Assembly: GCF_040549485.1 (NCBI RefSeq)
Contig: NZ_JBEPTK010000002.1
Coordinates: forward strand, 372,001-436,000
DNA from: Constrictibacter sp. MBR-5
Lineage (GTDB): Bacteria > Pseudomonadota > Alphaproteobacteria > JAJUGE01
DNA length: 64,000 bases
Direction: 5' to 3'
Position numbers and translations under genes: made by a program. Shown one piece after another: positions 31,383 to 39,490 of the stretch; the first letter of the stretch is position 1; each line of letters opens with the position of its first letter. The notes beneath the pieces are model-generated. The model was not told the origin of the DNA and did not search any database. It saw nothing but the letters and a program-made list of their open reading frames with translations.

Positions 31383-32678
31383 GTGAGAAACAGTCCCGAT
31401 CCCGCCGCGATCGCCGAGGCGGCGCTCGCTAGGCTGCCGATGGCCGATGCCCTGTTCGAGCAGATCCGCGCGGCCACCGCCGACACCGCCGGGGTGACGC
31501 GCCCGGCCTGGAGCCCGCAGGACAGGATGGCGGCCGACATGGCCACTGCCGTCGCCCGCGATCTCGGGCTGGAGATCCGCACCGACGCCGCCGGGAATTA
31601 CTTCTACACGCTGCCCGGCCGCGACCGCAGCGCCCCCGCGATCATGACCGGCTCCCACTTCGACTCGGTGCCGAAGGGCGGCAATTATGACGGCCTTGCG
31701 GGCATCGTCGCGGGGCTCGTCGGCCTCGCCGCGCTGAAGGACACGGGCTTCGAGCCGGCCTGCGACGTCACGGTCATCGGCATGACCGGCGAGGAGAGCG
31801 TCTGGTACGGCATCGCCTATGTCGGCAGCAGGCTCGCGACGGGGGTGCTGCCGCCGGCGCAGCTCGATACGCTGCTGCGCGACGACAGCGGGCGTTCGCT
31901 GGCATCTCACATGGCGGACGTCGGCATCGACATTGCCGCACTGCGTGCGTCGGGGCCCAGCGTCACGCCGGCCAACACCCGCGCCTTCCTCGAGCTGCAT
32001 ATCGAGCAGGGGCCGGTCCTGATCGGCGAGGACGTCGCGGTCGCGATCCCGACCACGATCCGGGGCAACGTGCGCTTCCCCTACGCCTGTTGCATGGGCA
32101 GCTACGACCATTCCGGCGCCACGCCGCGCGCCTATCGCTCGGACGCCGCCCTCGCGGTTGTGGAACTGCTGGCACGGCTGGAGGCCTGGTGGGTGGAGCA
32201 GGAGGCCTCGGGCGTACCCGATACGGTGTTCACCGTTGGCAAGCTGTTCACCGATCGCGCCGAGCACACCATGACCAAGGTGCCGGGGCGGATCGACTTC
32301 ACGCTGAACATCGGCGGCACGACCCAGCCGTTCCTCGACCAGGGGCGCGACCTGACCTACGCCCTGGCGAAGGAGATCGCAGCGGCGCGGCGGGTGACCT
32401 TCGAACTGGGCGAATGTGTCGGCTCCAGCCCGACGCCGCTCGACCCGGACTTGCGCCGACTCCTGGTGGAGACGGCGGGCGGCCTGAGCCTTCCGGTCCG
32501 CGAATTCGCCACCGTCGGTCACGATGCGTCGATCTTCGCGCGCGCCGGCATTCCGGCGGCGATGCTGCTCGTCCGCAACGAGAACGGCAGCCACAATCCG
32601 CACGAGGCCATGACGATCGCGGATTTCGGCGAGGGAGCGAGGCTGCTCGCCGCGACCATCGCCACGCTCGCCGGCTGA
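31383..32678 (+). CDS. M20-type amidohydrolase (N-carbamoyl-amino-acid hydrolase/allantoate amidohydrolase family)
   Basis: The product (431 aa) is a dinuclear-metal amidase. Ligand motifs are GSHFDSVPKGGNYDG, GMTGEESVW with the catalytic Glu, LELHIEQGPVL, and the C-terminal VGHDASIFARAG. This is the pattern of enzymes that release carbamate or ammonia from N-carbamoyl amino acids, allantoate or ureidoglycolate; the exact substrate is open. GTG at 31383 follows GAGGAACCACGCC. Position after a flavin oxidoreductase suggests a small catabolic unit. Confidence 0.88.
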   Translation: MRNSPDPAAIAEAALARLPMADALFEQIRAATADTAGVTRPAWSPQDRMAADMATAVARDLGLEIRTDAAGNYFYTLPGRDRSAPAIMTGSHFDSVPKGGNYDGLAGIVAGLVGLAALKDTGFEPACDVTVIGMTGEESVWYGIAYVGSRLATGVLPPAQLDTLLRDDSGRSLASHMADVGIDIAALRASGPSVTPANTRAFLELHIEQGPVLIGEDVAVAIPTTIRGNVRFPYACCMGSYDHSGATPRAYRSDAALAVVELLARLEAWWVEQEASGVPDTVFTVGKLFTDRAEHTMTKVPGRIDFTLNIGGTTQPFLDQGRDLTYALAKEIAAARRVTFELGECVGSSPTPLDPDLRRLLVETAGGLSLPVREFATVGHDASIFARAGIPAAMLLVRNENGSHNPHEAMTIADFGEGARLLAATIATLAG

Positions 32679-32736
32679 CCGGCGGCGCACATCGGCAACC
32701 CCCACGCTTTTCATGGGGCGGGGGTCAATTTTTCCT

Positions 32737-32763
32737 TTGCGTCACAGGGGGGGGGCCTATATA
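32737..32763 (+). promoter_or_regulatory. Candidate housekeeping promoter of the decarboxylase gene
   Basis: TTGCGT (32737-32742) and TATATA (32758-32763) are 15 bases apart (16 if TTTGCG is used), separated by a C/G-rich spacer with nine Gs. It would give a leader of about 155 bases before the ATG at 32925. Confidence 0.45.
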
Positions 32764-32810
32764 CGCCCCCACTCGCACCACGCACACCCACGTGCCCGCT
32801 GGTACTCGAT

Positions 32811-32886
32811 CCCCCGAAGGGGAACGGGAATTGGTAACGAGGTAACGGTGCGGTCACCGGCGGTCAGGCTCTCGGGCAGGACCGCC
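32811..32886 (+). ncRNA. Structured leader of the ornithine decarboxylase mRNA (speF-like candidate)
   Basis: Three perfect stems lie in order: CCCC/GGGG (32812-32822), CGGTG/CACCG (32846-32859), and GGCGGTC/GACCGCC (32859-32865 and 32880-32886). A conserved-looking single-stranded stretch (CACCCATGGGCTAATTCTGG) follows before the ribosome binding site. Alphaproteobacteria are known to carry a conserved speF leader RNA upstream of ornithine decarboxylase, so this is the expected location. Assignment to that family was not tested with a covariance model. Confidence 0.5.
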
Positions 32887-32924
32887 ACCCATGGGCTAAT
32901 TCTGGCTTTGGGGAGGGATGTGCG

Positions 32925-34055
32925 ATGACTGCACGCATCCGCCGATATATAGCGGAGAAGGCACCCGCGACTCCGTGCCTGATCATGGACCTCGACGTCG
33001 TCGAGCAGAAATACGAAGAACTGCGCCGCGCCCTGCCGTTCGCCACCATCTACTATGCGATGAAGGCGAATCCGGCTCCGGAGATCCTGCAGCTTCTGTC
33101 CGGTCTCGGCTCCAGCTTCGACGCTGCGAGCATATACGAGATTCGTGACGTTCTTATGAATGGTGCTTCGCCCGAGCGCGTGTCGTTCGGCAACACCATC
33201 AAGAAGAAGGCCGACATCGCCGCCGCCTACGAACTCGGCGTGCGTCTGTTCGCCTTCGACAGCGAGTGCGAACTCGACAAGCTGGCCGAGGCGGCTCCCG
33301 GTGCGCGCGTCTTCTGCCGCATCGTGATGACCGGCGAAGGCTCGGACTGGCCGCTCGGACGCAAGTTCGGCTGCGAGGCCGAGATGGCACGCGACCTGCT
33401 GATCGCGGCCCGTGACAAGGGTCTGGAGCCTTACGGGGTTTCCTTCCATGTCGGGTCGCAGCAGCGGGACGTCGGCCAGTGGGACCTGGCGGTCGGCCGC
33501 ACGGCGATGCTGTTCACCGAGCTGAGCGAGCGCGGCATCAACCTGCGCATGGTCAATGTCGGCGGGGGCTTCCCGGCGCGCTACACGACCGATGCGCCGG
33601 AGACCGAAGACCACGCCGAGGCGATCATGGCGGCGTTGACGAAGCACTTCGGCAACCACCTTCCCGAGGTGGTGGTCGAGCCCGGCCGCTCGATGGTCGG
33701 CGATGCCGGCATGATCCACAGCGAGGTCGTGCTGGTCTCGCACAAGAGCTACGACGACGACGAGCGCTGGGTCTATCTGGACATCGGCAAGTTCGGCGGT
33801 CTCGCCGAGACGATGGACGAGGCGATCAAGTACCGGATCTCGACCTCGCGTGACGGGGGCCCGACCTCGCGCGTGATCCTGGCCGGACCGACCTGCGACG
33901 AAGTGGACGTCATGTACCGCAAGACGCCCTACGAGTTGCCGGTCGACCTGCGGCCCGGCGACAAGGTCGATTTCATGTCGGCCGGTGCCTACACCTCGAC
34001 CTACTGCTCGGTCGGCTTCAACGGCCTGCCGCCGCTGCGGACCGTCTTCGCCTGA
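32925..34055 (+). CDS. Ornithine/lysine decarboxylase, alanine-racemase fold (type III)
   Basis: The product (376 aa) makes putrescine (or cadaverine) from ornithine (or lysine) using PLP. Lys47 in YYAMKANP forms the PLP imine, His175 in FHVGSQ stacks on the ring, GGGFP (213-217) and EPGRSMVG (252-259) bind the phosphate, and Cys324-Asp325 in GPTCDEVD and Tyr360 complete the dimer active site. This is the eukaryote-like fold found in alphaproteobacterial decarboxylases. GGGAGGG precedes the ATG. It is a single gene behind a structured leader, closed by a terminator, which suggests regulation by polyamine or ornithine level. Confidence 0.93.
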   Translation: MTARIRRYIAEKAPATPCLIMDLDVVEQKYEELRRALPFATIYYAMKANPAPEILQLLSGLGSSFDAASIYEIRDVLMNGASPERVSFGNTIKKKADIAAAYELGVRLFAFDSECELDKLAEAAPGARVFCRIVMTGEGSDWPLGRKFGCEAEMARDLLIAARDKGLEPYGVSFHVGSQQRDVGQWDLAVGRTAMLFTELSERGINLRMVNVGGGFPARYTTDAPETEDHAEAIMAALTKHFGNHLPEVVVEPGRSMVGDAGMIHSEVVLVSHKSYDDDERWVYLDIGKFGGLAETMDEAIKYRISTSRDGGPTSRVILAGPTCDEVDVMYRKTPYELPVDLRPGDKVDFMSAGAYTSTYCSVGFNGLPPLRTVFA

Positions 34056-34080
34056 TCGGGCGGGTCGGCGGATGAGACTG

Positions 34081-34118
34081 AGGGGCCGCTCCGGCGACGG
34101 GGCGGCCCCTTCTTCTTT
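34081..34118 (+). terminator. Rho-independent terminator after the decarboxylase gene
   Basis: AGGGGCCGC (34081-34089) pairs with GCGGCCCCT (34102-34110), followed by TCTTCTTT. It lies between convergent genes. Confidence 0.8.
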
Positions 34119-34130
34119 GGTGCAGTACCG

Positions 34131-35306
34131 TCAGTCGGCGACGGCACCGGCGGCGATCAGCCCCTCGATCTCCGCCTCGCTCCAGCCGGCCGCGGCGAGA
34201 ACGCTGCGGCTGTGCTGCCCGAGGCCAGGGGCGAGGCCGATCGTGTCGTCGCTGGCCCGCTCAGCACCGGGCGTGCGCGGCACGTGCACGGTCCCGACGC
34301 CGGGATGCTCGGTCGACACGGCCGCACCGACGGCCTGGACATGGCCGTCCTTCAGCCAGTCGCCGAAATCATTGATGCGGTCGCAGATCAGGTCGGCGGC
34401 GCGCAGCTTCGCCAGCCATGCATCGGTTGTATCCGCCAGGAGCAGGTCGCGGATGATCGGCACCAGGCGGTCGATATGGTCCGCGCGCTGGGCGAAGGTG
34501 GCGAACAGCGGGTCTTCGGCGAGGGCAGGCTGGCCCAGGATCGCGCACAGCTTGCGGAACTGATCCTCGCGCACGAGGGTGATCATGATCCAGCCGTCCG
34601 CGGTCTTGTAGACCCCCGCGGGGGCGTTGAGCAGGCGCGGCGCCCCGCCTTCCAGCATCGCCTCCGCCAGCTTGTGGCCGAGCAGGGCCGCCGAGCCGGT
34701 CATCAGGCTGACGTCGATCCAGCGCCCCTCCGCGGCGTCGCGCCGGGCATAGAGAGCGGTCGCGACTGCCTGGTAGGCGTAGAGACCGGTCGAGACGTCC
34801 GAGAGGATGGCGGTGCTCTTGTGCGGCGTCCCGTCCGGTCCGCGGGCGGCGTGGATCAGGCCGGAGAAGGCCTGGGCGGCTGAATCCGAGCAGGGGCGGG
34901 CGGCGTACGGACCGCTCTGCCCGAAGCCGCTCACCGAGACGTAGAGCAGGCGGGGGTTCTCCGTCTTCAGGCTCTCGTAGCCGAGGCCCAGCCGCGCTGC
35001 GACCCCCGGCCGGAAGCCCTCGATCAGCACGTCCGCTTGGACCGCGAGCCGGCGCGCCACGGCGCGGGCCTCCTCCTTGCGCAGGTCGAGGACGAGGCTC
35101 TTCTTGCCGCGGTTGAAGACCGCCGAAACGGCGGACTGGCGGCCGGCATAGGTGGTGCCTAGGCTGCGGCCCCAGTCGCCTTCCGGCGGCTCCACCTTGA
35201 TCACCTCGGCGCCGTAGATGGCGAGGAGCTGCGCGCAGTAGGGGGCGGCCACGCCCTGGCCGAGGTCGAGCACCCGCAGGCCGCGATAGGGATGGGCATA
35301 GCTCAT
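34131..35306 (-). CDS. CaiB/BaiF family CoA-transferase
   Basis: The product (391 aa) is a class III CoA-transferase that moves CoA between carboxylic acids. It has RVLDLGQGVAAPYCAQLLA, IKVEPPEGDWGR, SLVLDLRKEEAR, and FGQSGPYAARP. The ATG at 35306 overlaps the stop of the upstream oxidoreductase gene in an ATGA arrangement, so the longer upstream frame is rejected. It is the third gene of an acyl-CoA catabolic operon (hydratase, oxidoreductase, CoA-transferase) facing a TetR regulator, and would activate the acid substrate of that pathway. Confidence 0.9.
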   Translation of the reverse strand: MSYAHPYRGLRVLDLGQGVAAPYCAQLLAIYGAEVIKVEPPEGDWGRSLGTTYAGRQSAVSAVFNRGKKSLVLDLRKEEARAVARRLAVQADVLIEGFRPGVAARLGLGYESLKTENPRLLYVSVSGFGQSGPYAARPCSDSAAQAFSGLIHAARGPDGTPHKSTAILSDVSTGLYAYQAVATALYARRDAAEGRWIDVSLMTGSAALLGHKLAEAMLEGGAPRLLNAPAGVYKTADGWIMITLVREDQFRKLCAILGQPALAEDPLFATFAQRADHIDRLVPIIRDLLLADTTDAWLAKLRAADLICDRINDFGDWLKDGHVQAVGAAVSTEHPGVGTVHVPRTPGAERASDDTIGLAPGLGQHSRSVLAAAGWSEAEIEGLIAAGAVAD

Positions 35307-36322
35307 GGCTGGGCCTCCGACGCATAGGGAACGAGGACGATCTTGCCCATGACGCTGCGGTTCTCGACGAGGCGCAGCGCTTCCGCGAACCGGTCGAGCG
35401 GCAGGCTCCGGTAGGTGAGGGGGGCGAGCTTGCCCTGTTCGAACAGGGCGAACATTTCCGCATAGAGCTCGCGGACGCGGGCGCGCTTCGCGGCACTCGC
35501 CCGCGTCTTGCCCCAGGCCATGTAGTAGCCCCAATAGACGCCGATCACGTCGATGTTCTTGACCAGCAGCAGGTTGGCTGGCACCTGCGGGATGCGCCCG
35601 CCCGCGAAGCCCATGGGAATGATGCGCCCTTCGGGGGCGATGCAGCGCAGCGACTTGTCGAAGACGTCGCCGCCGACAGGATCGAAGATCACGTCGGCAC
35701 CGAGGCCGCCCGTCAGCTCCAGAACGGCATCGCGGAAGTCGGTCTTGCCGTAGTCGATGCAGTGGTAGGCACCGTGCGCGCGGGCAACCGCCAGCTTCTC
35801 GTCGCTGCCGGCGGTGGCGATGACGGTCGCGCCGAGCGCCTTGCCGACCTCGACCGCGGCGAGGCCGCTGGCGCCGGCCGCCCCGTGCACCAGCAGCACC
35901 TCGCCCGGCTGCAGGCGGGCCCGCCAGGTGAGCGCGCCGTAGGCGGTGGCGTAGATTGTCGGAAACTGGGTTGCGGCGTCGTAGCCGAGACCCGCCGGAA
36001 TGCGGAAGACGTTGTCGCCGTCGACCACCGCCTCCTCGGCGAAGCCGCCCCAGGGAAGGCCGGCGCAGACGCGGTCGCCCGGCTGTACGTGGCCGACGCC
36101 TTCGGCCACCTCGATCACGATGCCGGCGATCTCCGTGCCCGGCACGAAGGGATTGGGCGGCTTGTTCTGGTGGCGCCCGGCGATGACCAGCAGGTTGGCG
36201 AAGCTCACCCCGGCCGCCTCGACGGCGATGCGGACGCCGCCGGCGATCATGTCGGGGGCGGCGACTTCCTCGACCTTCAGGCTGTCGATGCCGCCGGCGT
36301 CCCGGCAGAGAACGGCGCGCAT
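35303..36322 (-). CDS. NADPH:quinone oxidoreductase-like zinc-free MDR enzyme
   Basis: The product (339 aa) is a medium-chain reductase of the quinone oxidoreductase group. It has VRIAVEAAGVSFANLLVIAGRHQ, the NADPH-binding LLVHGAAGASGLAAVEVGKALGA, and VIFDPVGGDVFDKSLR. Zinc-ligand Cys clusters are absent, as expected for this group. In acyl-CoA operons such enzymes often act as enoyl-CoA or acryloyl-CoA reductases; that role is inferred. Its stop overlaps the CoA-transferase start and its start lies one base after the hydratase stop, so the three genes are translated together. Confidence 0.88.
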   Translation of the reverse strand: MRAVLCRDAGGIDSLKVEEVAAPDMIAGGVRIAVEAAGVSFANLLVIAGRHQNKPPNPFVPGTEIAGIVIEVAEGVGHVQPGDRVCAGLPWGGFAEEAVVDGDNVFRIPAGLGYDAATQFPTIYATAYGALTWRARLQPGEVLLVHGAAGASGLAAVEVGKALGATVIATAGSDEKLAVARAHGAYHCIDYGKTDFRDAVLELTGGLGADVIFDPVGGDVFDKSLRCIAPEGRIIPMGFAGGRIPQVPANLLLVKNIDVIGVYWGYYMAWGKTRASAAKRARVRELYAEMFALFEQGKLAPLTYRSLPLDRFAEALRLVENRSVMGKIVLVPYASEAQP

Positions 36323-36323
36323 G

Positions 36324-37103
36324 TCAGTTCCCCCCGACCTTGCCGTGGCGGCCCGCACCTTCGGCGAAGCGTGCCGCACCGGCCTGCGCCTCGATCCGTC
36401 TGGCCTCCGCGGCCAGTTCCATCTCCTGGCGGATCGCATCGGCACGCGGCAGGTCGAACTGTCGGATCGTCGACATCCGGTCCGACCGCATCGCGATCTG
36501 GGGGAAGGCGGCGATCTGGTGCGCCAGTTCTCTTGCCACTTCCAACGCCTTGCCGGCGGGGGCGAGTCGGTCGGCAAGGCCCATCGCCACCGCTTCGGCG
36601 GCGCCGACGTGACGTGCCGTCAGCAGCATGTCGAGCGACCGGCCGAGCCCGACGATCCGCGGCAGCTGCACGGTCGTCCCGTCGCTCATCGGTACGCCCC
36701 AGCGGCGCGAGAGCACGGCGAAGGTGGCACCCTCCTCGGCGACGCGCAGGTCGCAGCGCAGCGCCATGCCGAGTCCGCCGGCGCAGGCATAGCCAGCGAC
36801 CGCCGCGATCATCGGCTTCGACAGCAGGTCGTGGCAGGGGCCGTCGGGGTGGCCCGCCCAGGGCTCGTAATCGTCCCCGCCGGCGAGCGCCTTGAGGTCG
36901 GCGCCGGAACAGAAGGTGCCGCCGGCGCCGGTCAGGATGGCGACGCGTGCCGTGTCGTCGGCATCGAACGCGTGGAACGCGGCGGTCAGCGCGGCTGCCG
37001 TCTCGTTGTCGATCGCGTTGCGGACGTGCGGGCGATTGATGGTGATGATCGTGACATGCCCGTCCTTCTCGACGAGCACCTTGTCGGTCTGCGGCGCGTT
37101 CAT
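36324..37103 (-). CDS. Enoyl-CoA hydratase/isomerase family protein
   Basis: The product (259 aa) has the crotonase fold. The oxyanion-hole motifs are GTFCSGADLKAL near residue 63 and AGYACAGGLGMALRCDLRVA near 105. The position that usually carries the first catalytic Glu reads DGTTVQLPRIVG, so the exact reaction may not be simple hydration. The ATG at 37103 is chosen for homology (MNAPQTDKVLVEKDGHVTIITINRP) and because the spacer to the divergent regulator starts here. It is the first gene of the operon controlled by the TetR operator. Confidence 0.87.
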   Translation of the reverse strand: MNAPQTDKVLVEKDGHVTIITINRPHVRNAIDNETAAALTAAFHAFDADDTARVAILTGAGGTFCSGADLKALAGGDDYEPWAGHPDGPCHDLLSKPMIAAVAGYACAGGLGMALRCDLRVAEEGATFAVLSRRWGVPMSDGTTVQLPRIVGLGRSLDMLLTARHVGAAEAVAMGLADRLAPAGKALEVARELAHQIAAFPQIAMRSDRMSTIRQFDLPRADAIRQEMELAAEARRIEAQAGAARFAEGAGRHGKVGGN

Positions 37104-37160
37104 CCCGGACCTCTTTCGTCTCCGGCGGTGCGCCGGCATTGCTGGTTTGATAATTAAGCT

Positions 37161-37170
37161 ACTGATCAGT
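37161..37170. promoter_or_regulatory. Candidate TetR operator
   Basis: ACTGATCAGT is a perfect 10-bp palindrome in an AT-rich patch (37148-37181) of the 106-base spacer between the hydratase and the divergent TetR gene. This position would let the regulator control both itself and the operon. Confidence 0.6.
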
Positions 37171-37209
37171 ATTTTTATCGTCAAGCGAGCGCCGGAGAGG
37201 GGGCATCGG

Positions 37210-37851
37210 ATGGGAAGAGCCGTCGGTCGGCCGAGACAGGACGAAGCGGATCTCGCCGTCAGGCAGGCGGAGATCCTGGATGCCGCCGCGCACGCCTTCA
37301 TGGACCAGGGCTTTGCGGCGACCACGCTCGACCGGGTCGCCGATCGCCTCGGCGCGACCAAGGGCGCGGTCTACTACTATTATCGCAGCAAGTCGGACCT
37401 GTTCTTCGCCGTCCACCGCCGCGCCATGGAACTGACGCGCGACGCGCTGGAGCCGGCCGCGACGGGCGCGGGCGGGCCGCTGGAGCGGCTGCGCCGGATG
37501 GCGCACGCGCACGCGCTGCTGATGATGGAACAGCTTCCCTATCTGCGCGTCGCCGCCCAGGGGCTGGAGCTGCACCTGCTCGGCCGGACGACGGAGGGCG
37601 AGCGGGCCGGCCTGCGGGAGATCGCGGCCCTGCGCGACGCCAACGAGCGGTTCTATGTGGGGGTGATCGAGGAGGGGGCGGCCGCGGGCCTGTTTCGGAC
37701 GGTCGATGCGCGCCTGCTCGCGAAGCCTGTGCTCGGCGCGCTGAACTGGACGTCGCGGTGGTATCAGCCGCGGCCCGGGGAGACGCCGGAGGATCGCAAC
37801 CGCATTGCCGTGGAGCTCGCGGAGTTCGTGGTGCGGGCGCTCGTGCGATAG
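37210..37851 (+). CDS. TetR family transcriptional regulator
   Basis: The product (213 aa) has the N-terminal TetR helix-turn-helix (ILDAAAHAFMDQGFAATTLDRVADRLGATKGAVYYYYRSKSDLF) and a diverged helical C-terminal ligand domain. Such proteins usually release DNA when bound by an acyl-CoA or other pathway compound. It is transcribed away from the hydratase-reductase-CoA-transferase operon, with the ACTGATCAGT palindrome between them, so it very likely represses that operon. GGAGAGGGGG lies before the ATG at 37210. Confidence 0.93.
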   Translation: MGRAVGRPRQDEADLAVRQAEILDAAAHAFMDQGFAATTLDRVADRLGATKGAVYYYYRSKSDLFFAVHRRAMELTRDALEPAATGAGGPLERLRRMAHAHALLMMEQLPYLRVAAQGLELHLLGRTTEGERAGLREIAALRDANERFYVGVIEEGAAAGLFRTVDARLLAKPVLGALNWTSRWYQPRPGETPEDRNRIAVELAEFVVRALVR

Positions 37852-37911
37852 CTCATGGGGGCGCGGTTCCCGGACCGGCGCGTTCGCCGGATCCGGGGAC
37901 TGCGGGTGACG

Positions 37912-38406
37912 TCAGGCGTTGCCCTTGTGGATCGGGTCGACCCACGCGACGTTCTCCGGCTTCTCGACCGGCTCGATGTCCAGATTGACGACGACAGCTT
38001 CATTGTCGCTGCGCACCAGGACGCATTCCAGCGTCTCGTCGGAGGAGGCGTTGATCTCCTGGTGCGGAACGTAGGGCGGCACGTAGATGAAGTCGCCGGG
38101 ACCCGCTTCGGCCACATATTCCAGCTTCTCGCCCCAGCGCATCCGCGCCTTGCCGCGGATCACGTAGATCACGCTCTCCAGCGGGCCGTGATGGTGCGCG
38201 CCGGTCTTGGCGTTGGCGTGGATGTGGACGGTGCCGGCCCAGATCTTCTGGGCGCCGACGCGGGCCAGATTGATCGCGGCGGCCCGATTCATGCCCGGCG
38301 TGCTGGCCGTGTTCGTGTCCAGGCTGTCGGCGGGAATGACTCGTACGCCGCTGTGCTTCCAGCCGTCCTCGGGTGCGTGACTATGCTCGTGCCCATCGTG
38401 GGGCAT
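37912..38406 (-). CDS. Cupin domain protein
   Basis: The product (164 aa) is a single cupin with motif 1 HIHANAKTGAHHHGPLESVIYVIRG and motif 2 GDFIYVPPYVPHQEIN, which place several His around a metal site. The N-terminal MPHDGHEHSH is His-rich. Similar small cupins occur as accessory enzymes or sensors in catabolic clusters. It is convergent with the TetR gene and precedes the dioxygenase gene on the same strand. No specific reaction can be assigned. Confidence 0.87.
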   Translation of the reverse strand: MPHDGHEHSHAPEDGWKHSGVRVIPADSLDTNTASTPGMNRAAAINLARVGAQKIWAGTVHIHANAKTGAHHHGPLESVIYVIRGKARMRWGEKLEYVAEAGPGDFIYVPPYVPHQEINASSDETLECVLVRSDNEAVVVNLDIEPVEKPENVAWVDPIHKGNA

Positions 38407-38548
38407 CGCAGGCTCCTGTCGATCCGTAACGTGAGGGCCGAGAGGTCGCCGCGAAAGCCCGTGCTGTCAAGGCCGATTGCTGCGGGTGCGAAGACGTGCC
38501 GCGTCGGCGTGGCCTATCTAACCGTGGCCGATATCAGCGTGGCGTGCC

Positions 38549-39397
38549 TCAGCGTGGCGCGTCACCCGCGACCTGGACGCGGCGCATGACGCGGCGGTAC
38601 TGACCGGCGTCGTTGATCGCGAGGTGCTTGCACGCGCGGTTGTCCCAGAAGGCGACCGAGCCCTGGCGCCAGCGGAAGCGGCAGGTCATCTCCGGCTGGT
38701 TGCCGTGCTCCATCAGGAAGTCGAGCAGCGGCCGGCTCTCGGCTTCGGTCATGTCCTCGAAGCCGACCGTGTAGGAGCGGTTGACGAAGAGCAGCTTTCG
38801 GCCGGTCTCCGGGTGCGTCCGCACGACGGGATGTGCGGTGATCGTCTCGCGCCACTCGCTGTCGTCGCGGGTCTTGGTCGAGCGACCGGCGTTGATCTTC
38901 GCTGCCGCGGCGGGGCCGGTCACCAGCCGGTCGCTGTGCAGCGCCCGCATGCCTTCCAGCATGCGCTTCATGCCGTCCGACAACGTCTCGTAGGCGAGAT
39001 ACTGGTTGGCGAAGAGCGTGTCGCCGCCATAGGGCGGAACTTCGACGCCATAGAGGATGGCGCCCATCGGCGGCTCCGGCATCATCGTGGTGTCGGCGTG
39101 CCAGTCCTCGCCGACGATGCGCGTATCGCCGGGCTCGCGCGTGATCTCGACGATTTCCGGGTCGGTGCTTTTCGACCGCAGGAAAGGGTGGACGAAGATC
39201 GGGCCGAAGCGCCTGGCGAACGCCTTGTGCCGCTCCGGCTCCAGATTCTGGTCGCGGAAGAAGACGACGCAGTGATCGAGCAGTGCCTGGCGGATCGCGC
39301 CAATCGTGCCGTCGTCCAGATCGTCGGCGATGTCGACGCCGTGGATCTCGGCGCCGATCGACCCCGTCAGCGGCCGCACCTCGAGGCTGTTGCGCAT
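38549..39397 (-). CDS. TauD/TfdA family 2-oxoglutarate-dependent dioxygenase
   Basis: The product (282 aa) uses Fe(II), oxygen and 2-oxoglutarate. The iron triad is visible as His100 and Asp102 in WHADTT and His258 in CKHLAIND; the Arg-rich YRRVMRRV after it binds 2-oxoglutarate. Substrates of the family include taurine, 2,4-D and alkyl sulfates; none can be picked here. It lies between the cupin gene and the hydratase-like gene, all on the minus strand, which may be one catabolic unit with 94-143 base gaps. Confidence 0.92.
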   Translation of the reverse strand: MRNSLEVRPLTGSIGAEIHGVDIADDLDDGTIGAIRQALLDHCVVFFRDQNLEPERHKAFARRFGPIFVHPFLRSKSTDPEIVEITREPGDTRIVGEDWHADTTMMPEPPMGAILYGVEVPPYGGDTLFANQYLAYETLSDGMKRMLEGMRALHSDRLVTGPAAAAKINAGRSTKTRDDSEWRETITAHPVVRTHPETGRKLLFVNRSYTVGFEDMTEAESRPLLDFLMEHGNQPEMTCRFRWRQGSVAFWDNRACKHLAINDAGQYRRVMRRVQVAGDAPR

Positions 39398-39490
39398 CCT
39401 TCCCTCCTTGCCGGGTGCGGACGGGCCGCACCTGTTGTCCGGTCATTTGGTGGAGTATCGTGCCGGCGGCCAGGAGCGGCAAGAAGGGCC

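Noticed and set aside
37761-37910. Continuation frames after the TetR stop
   Set aside because: They overlap the TetR 3' end out of frame and have no recognisable product.
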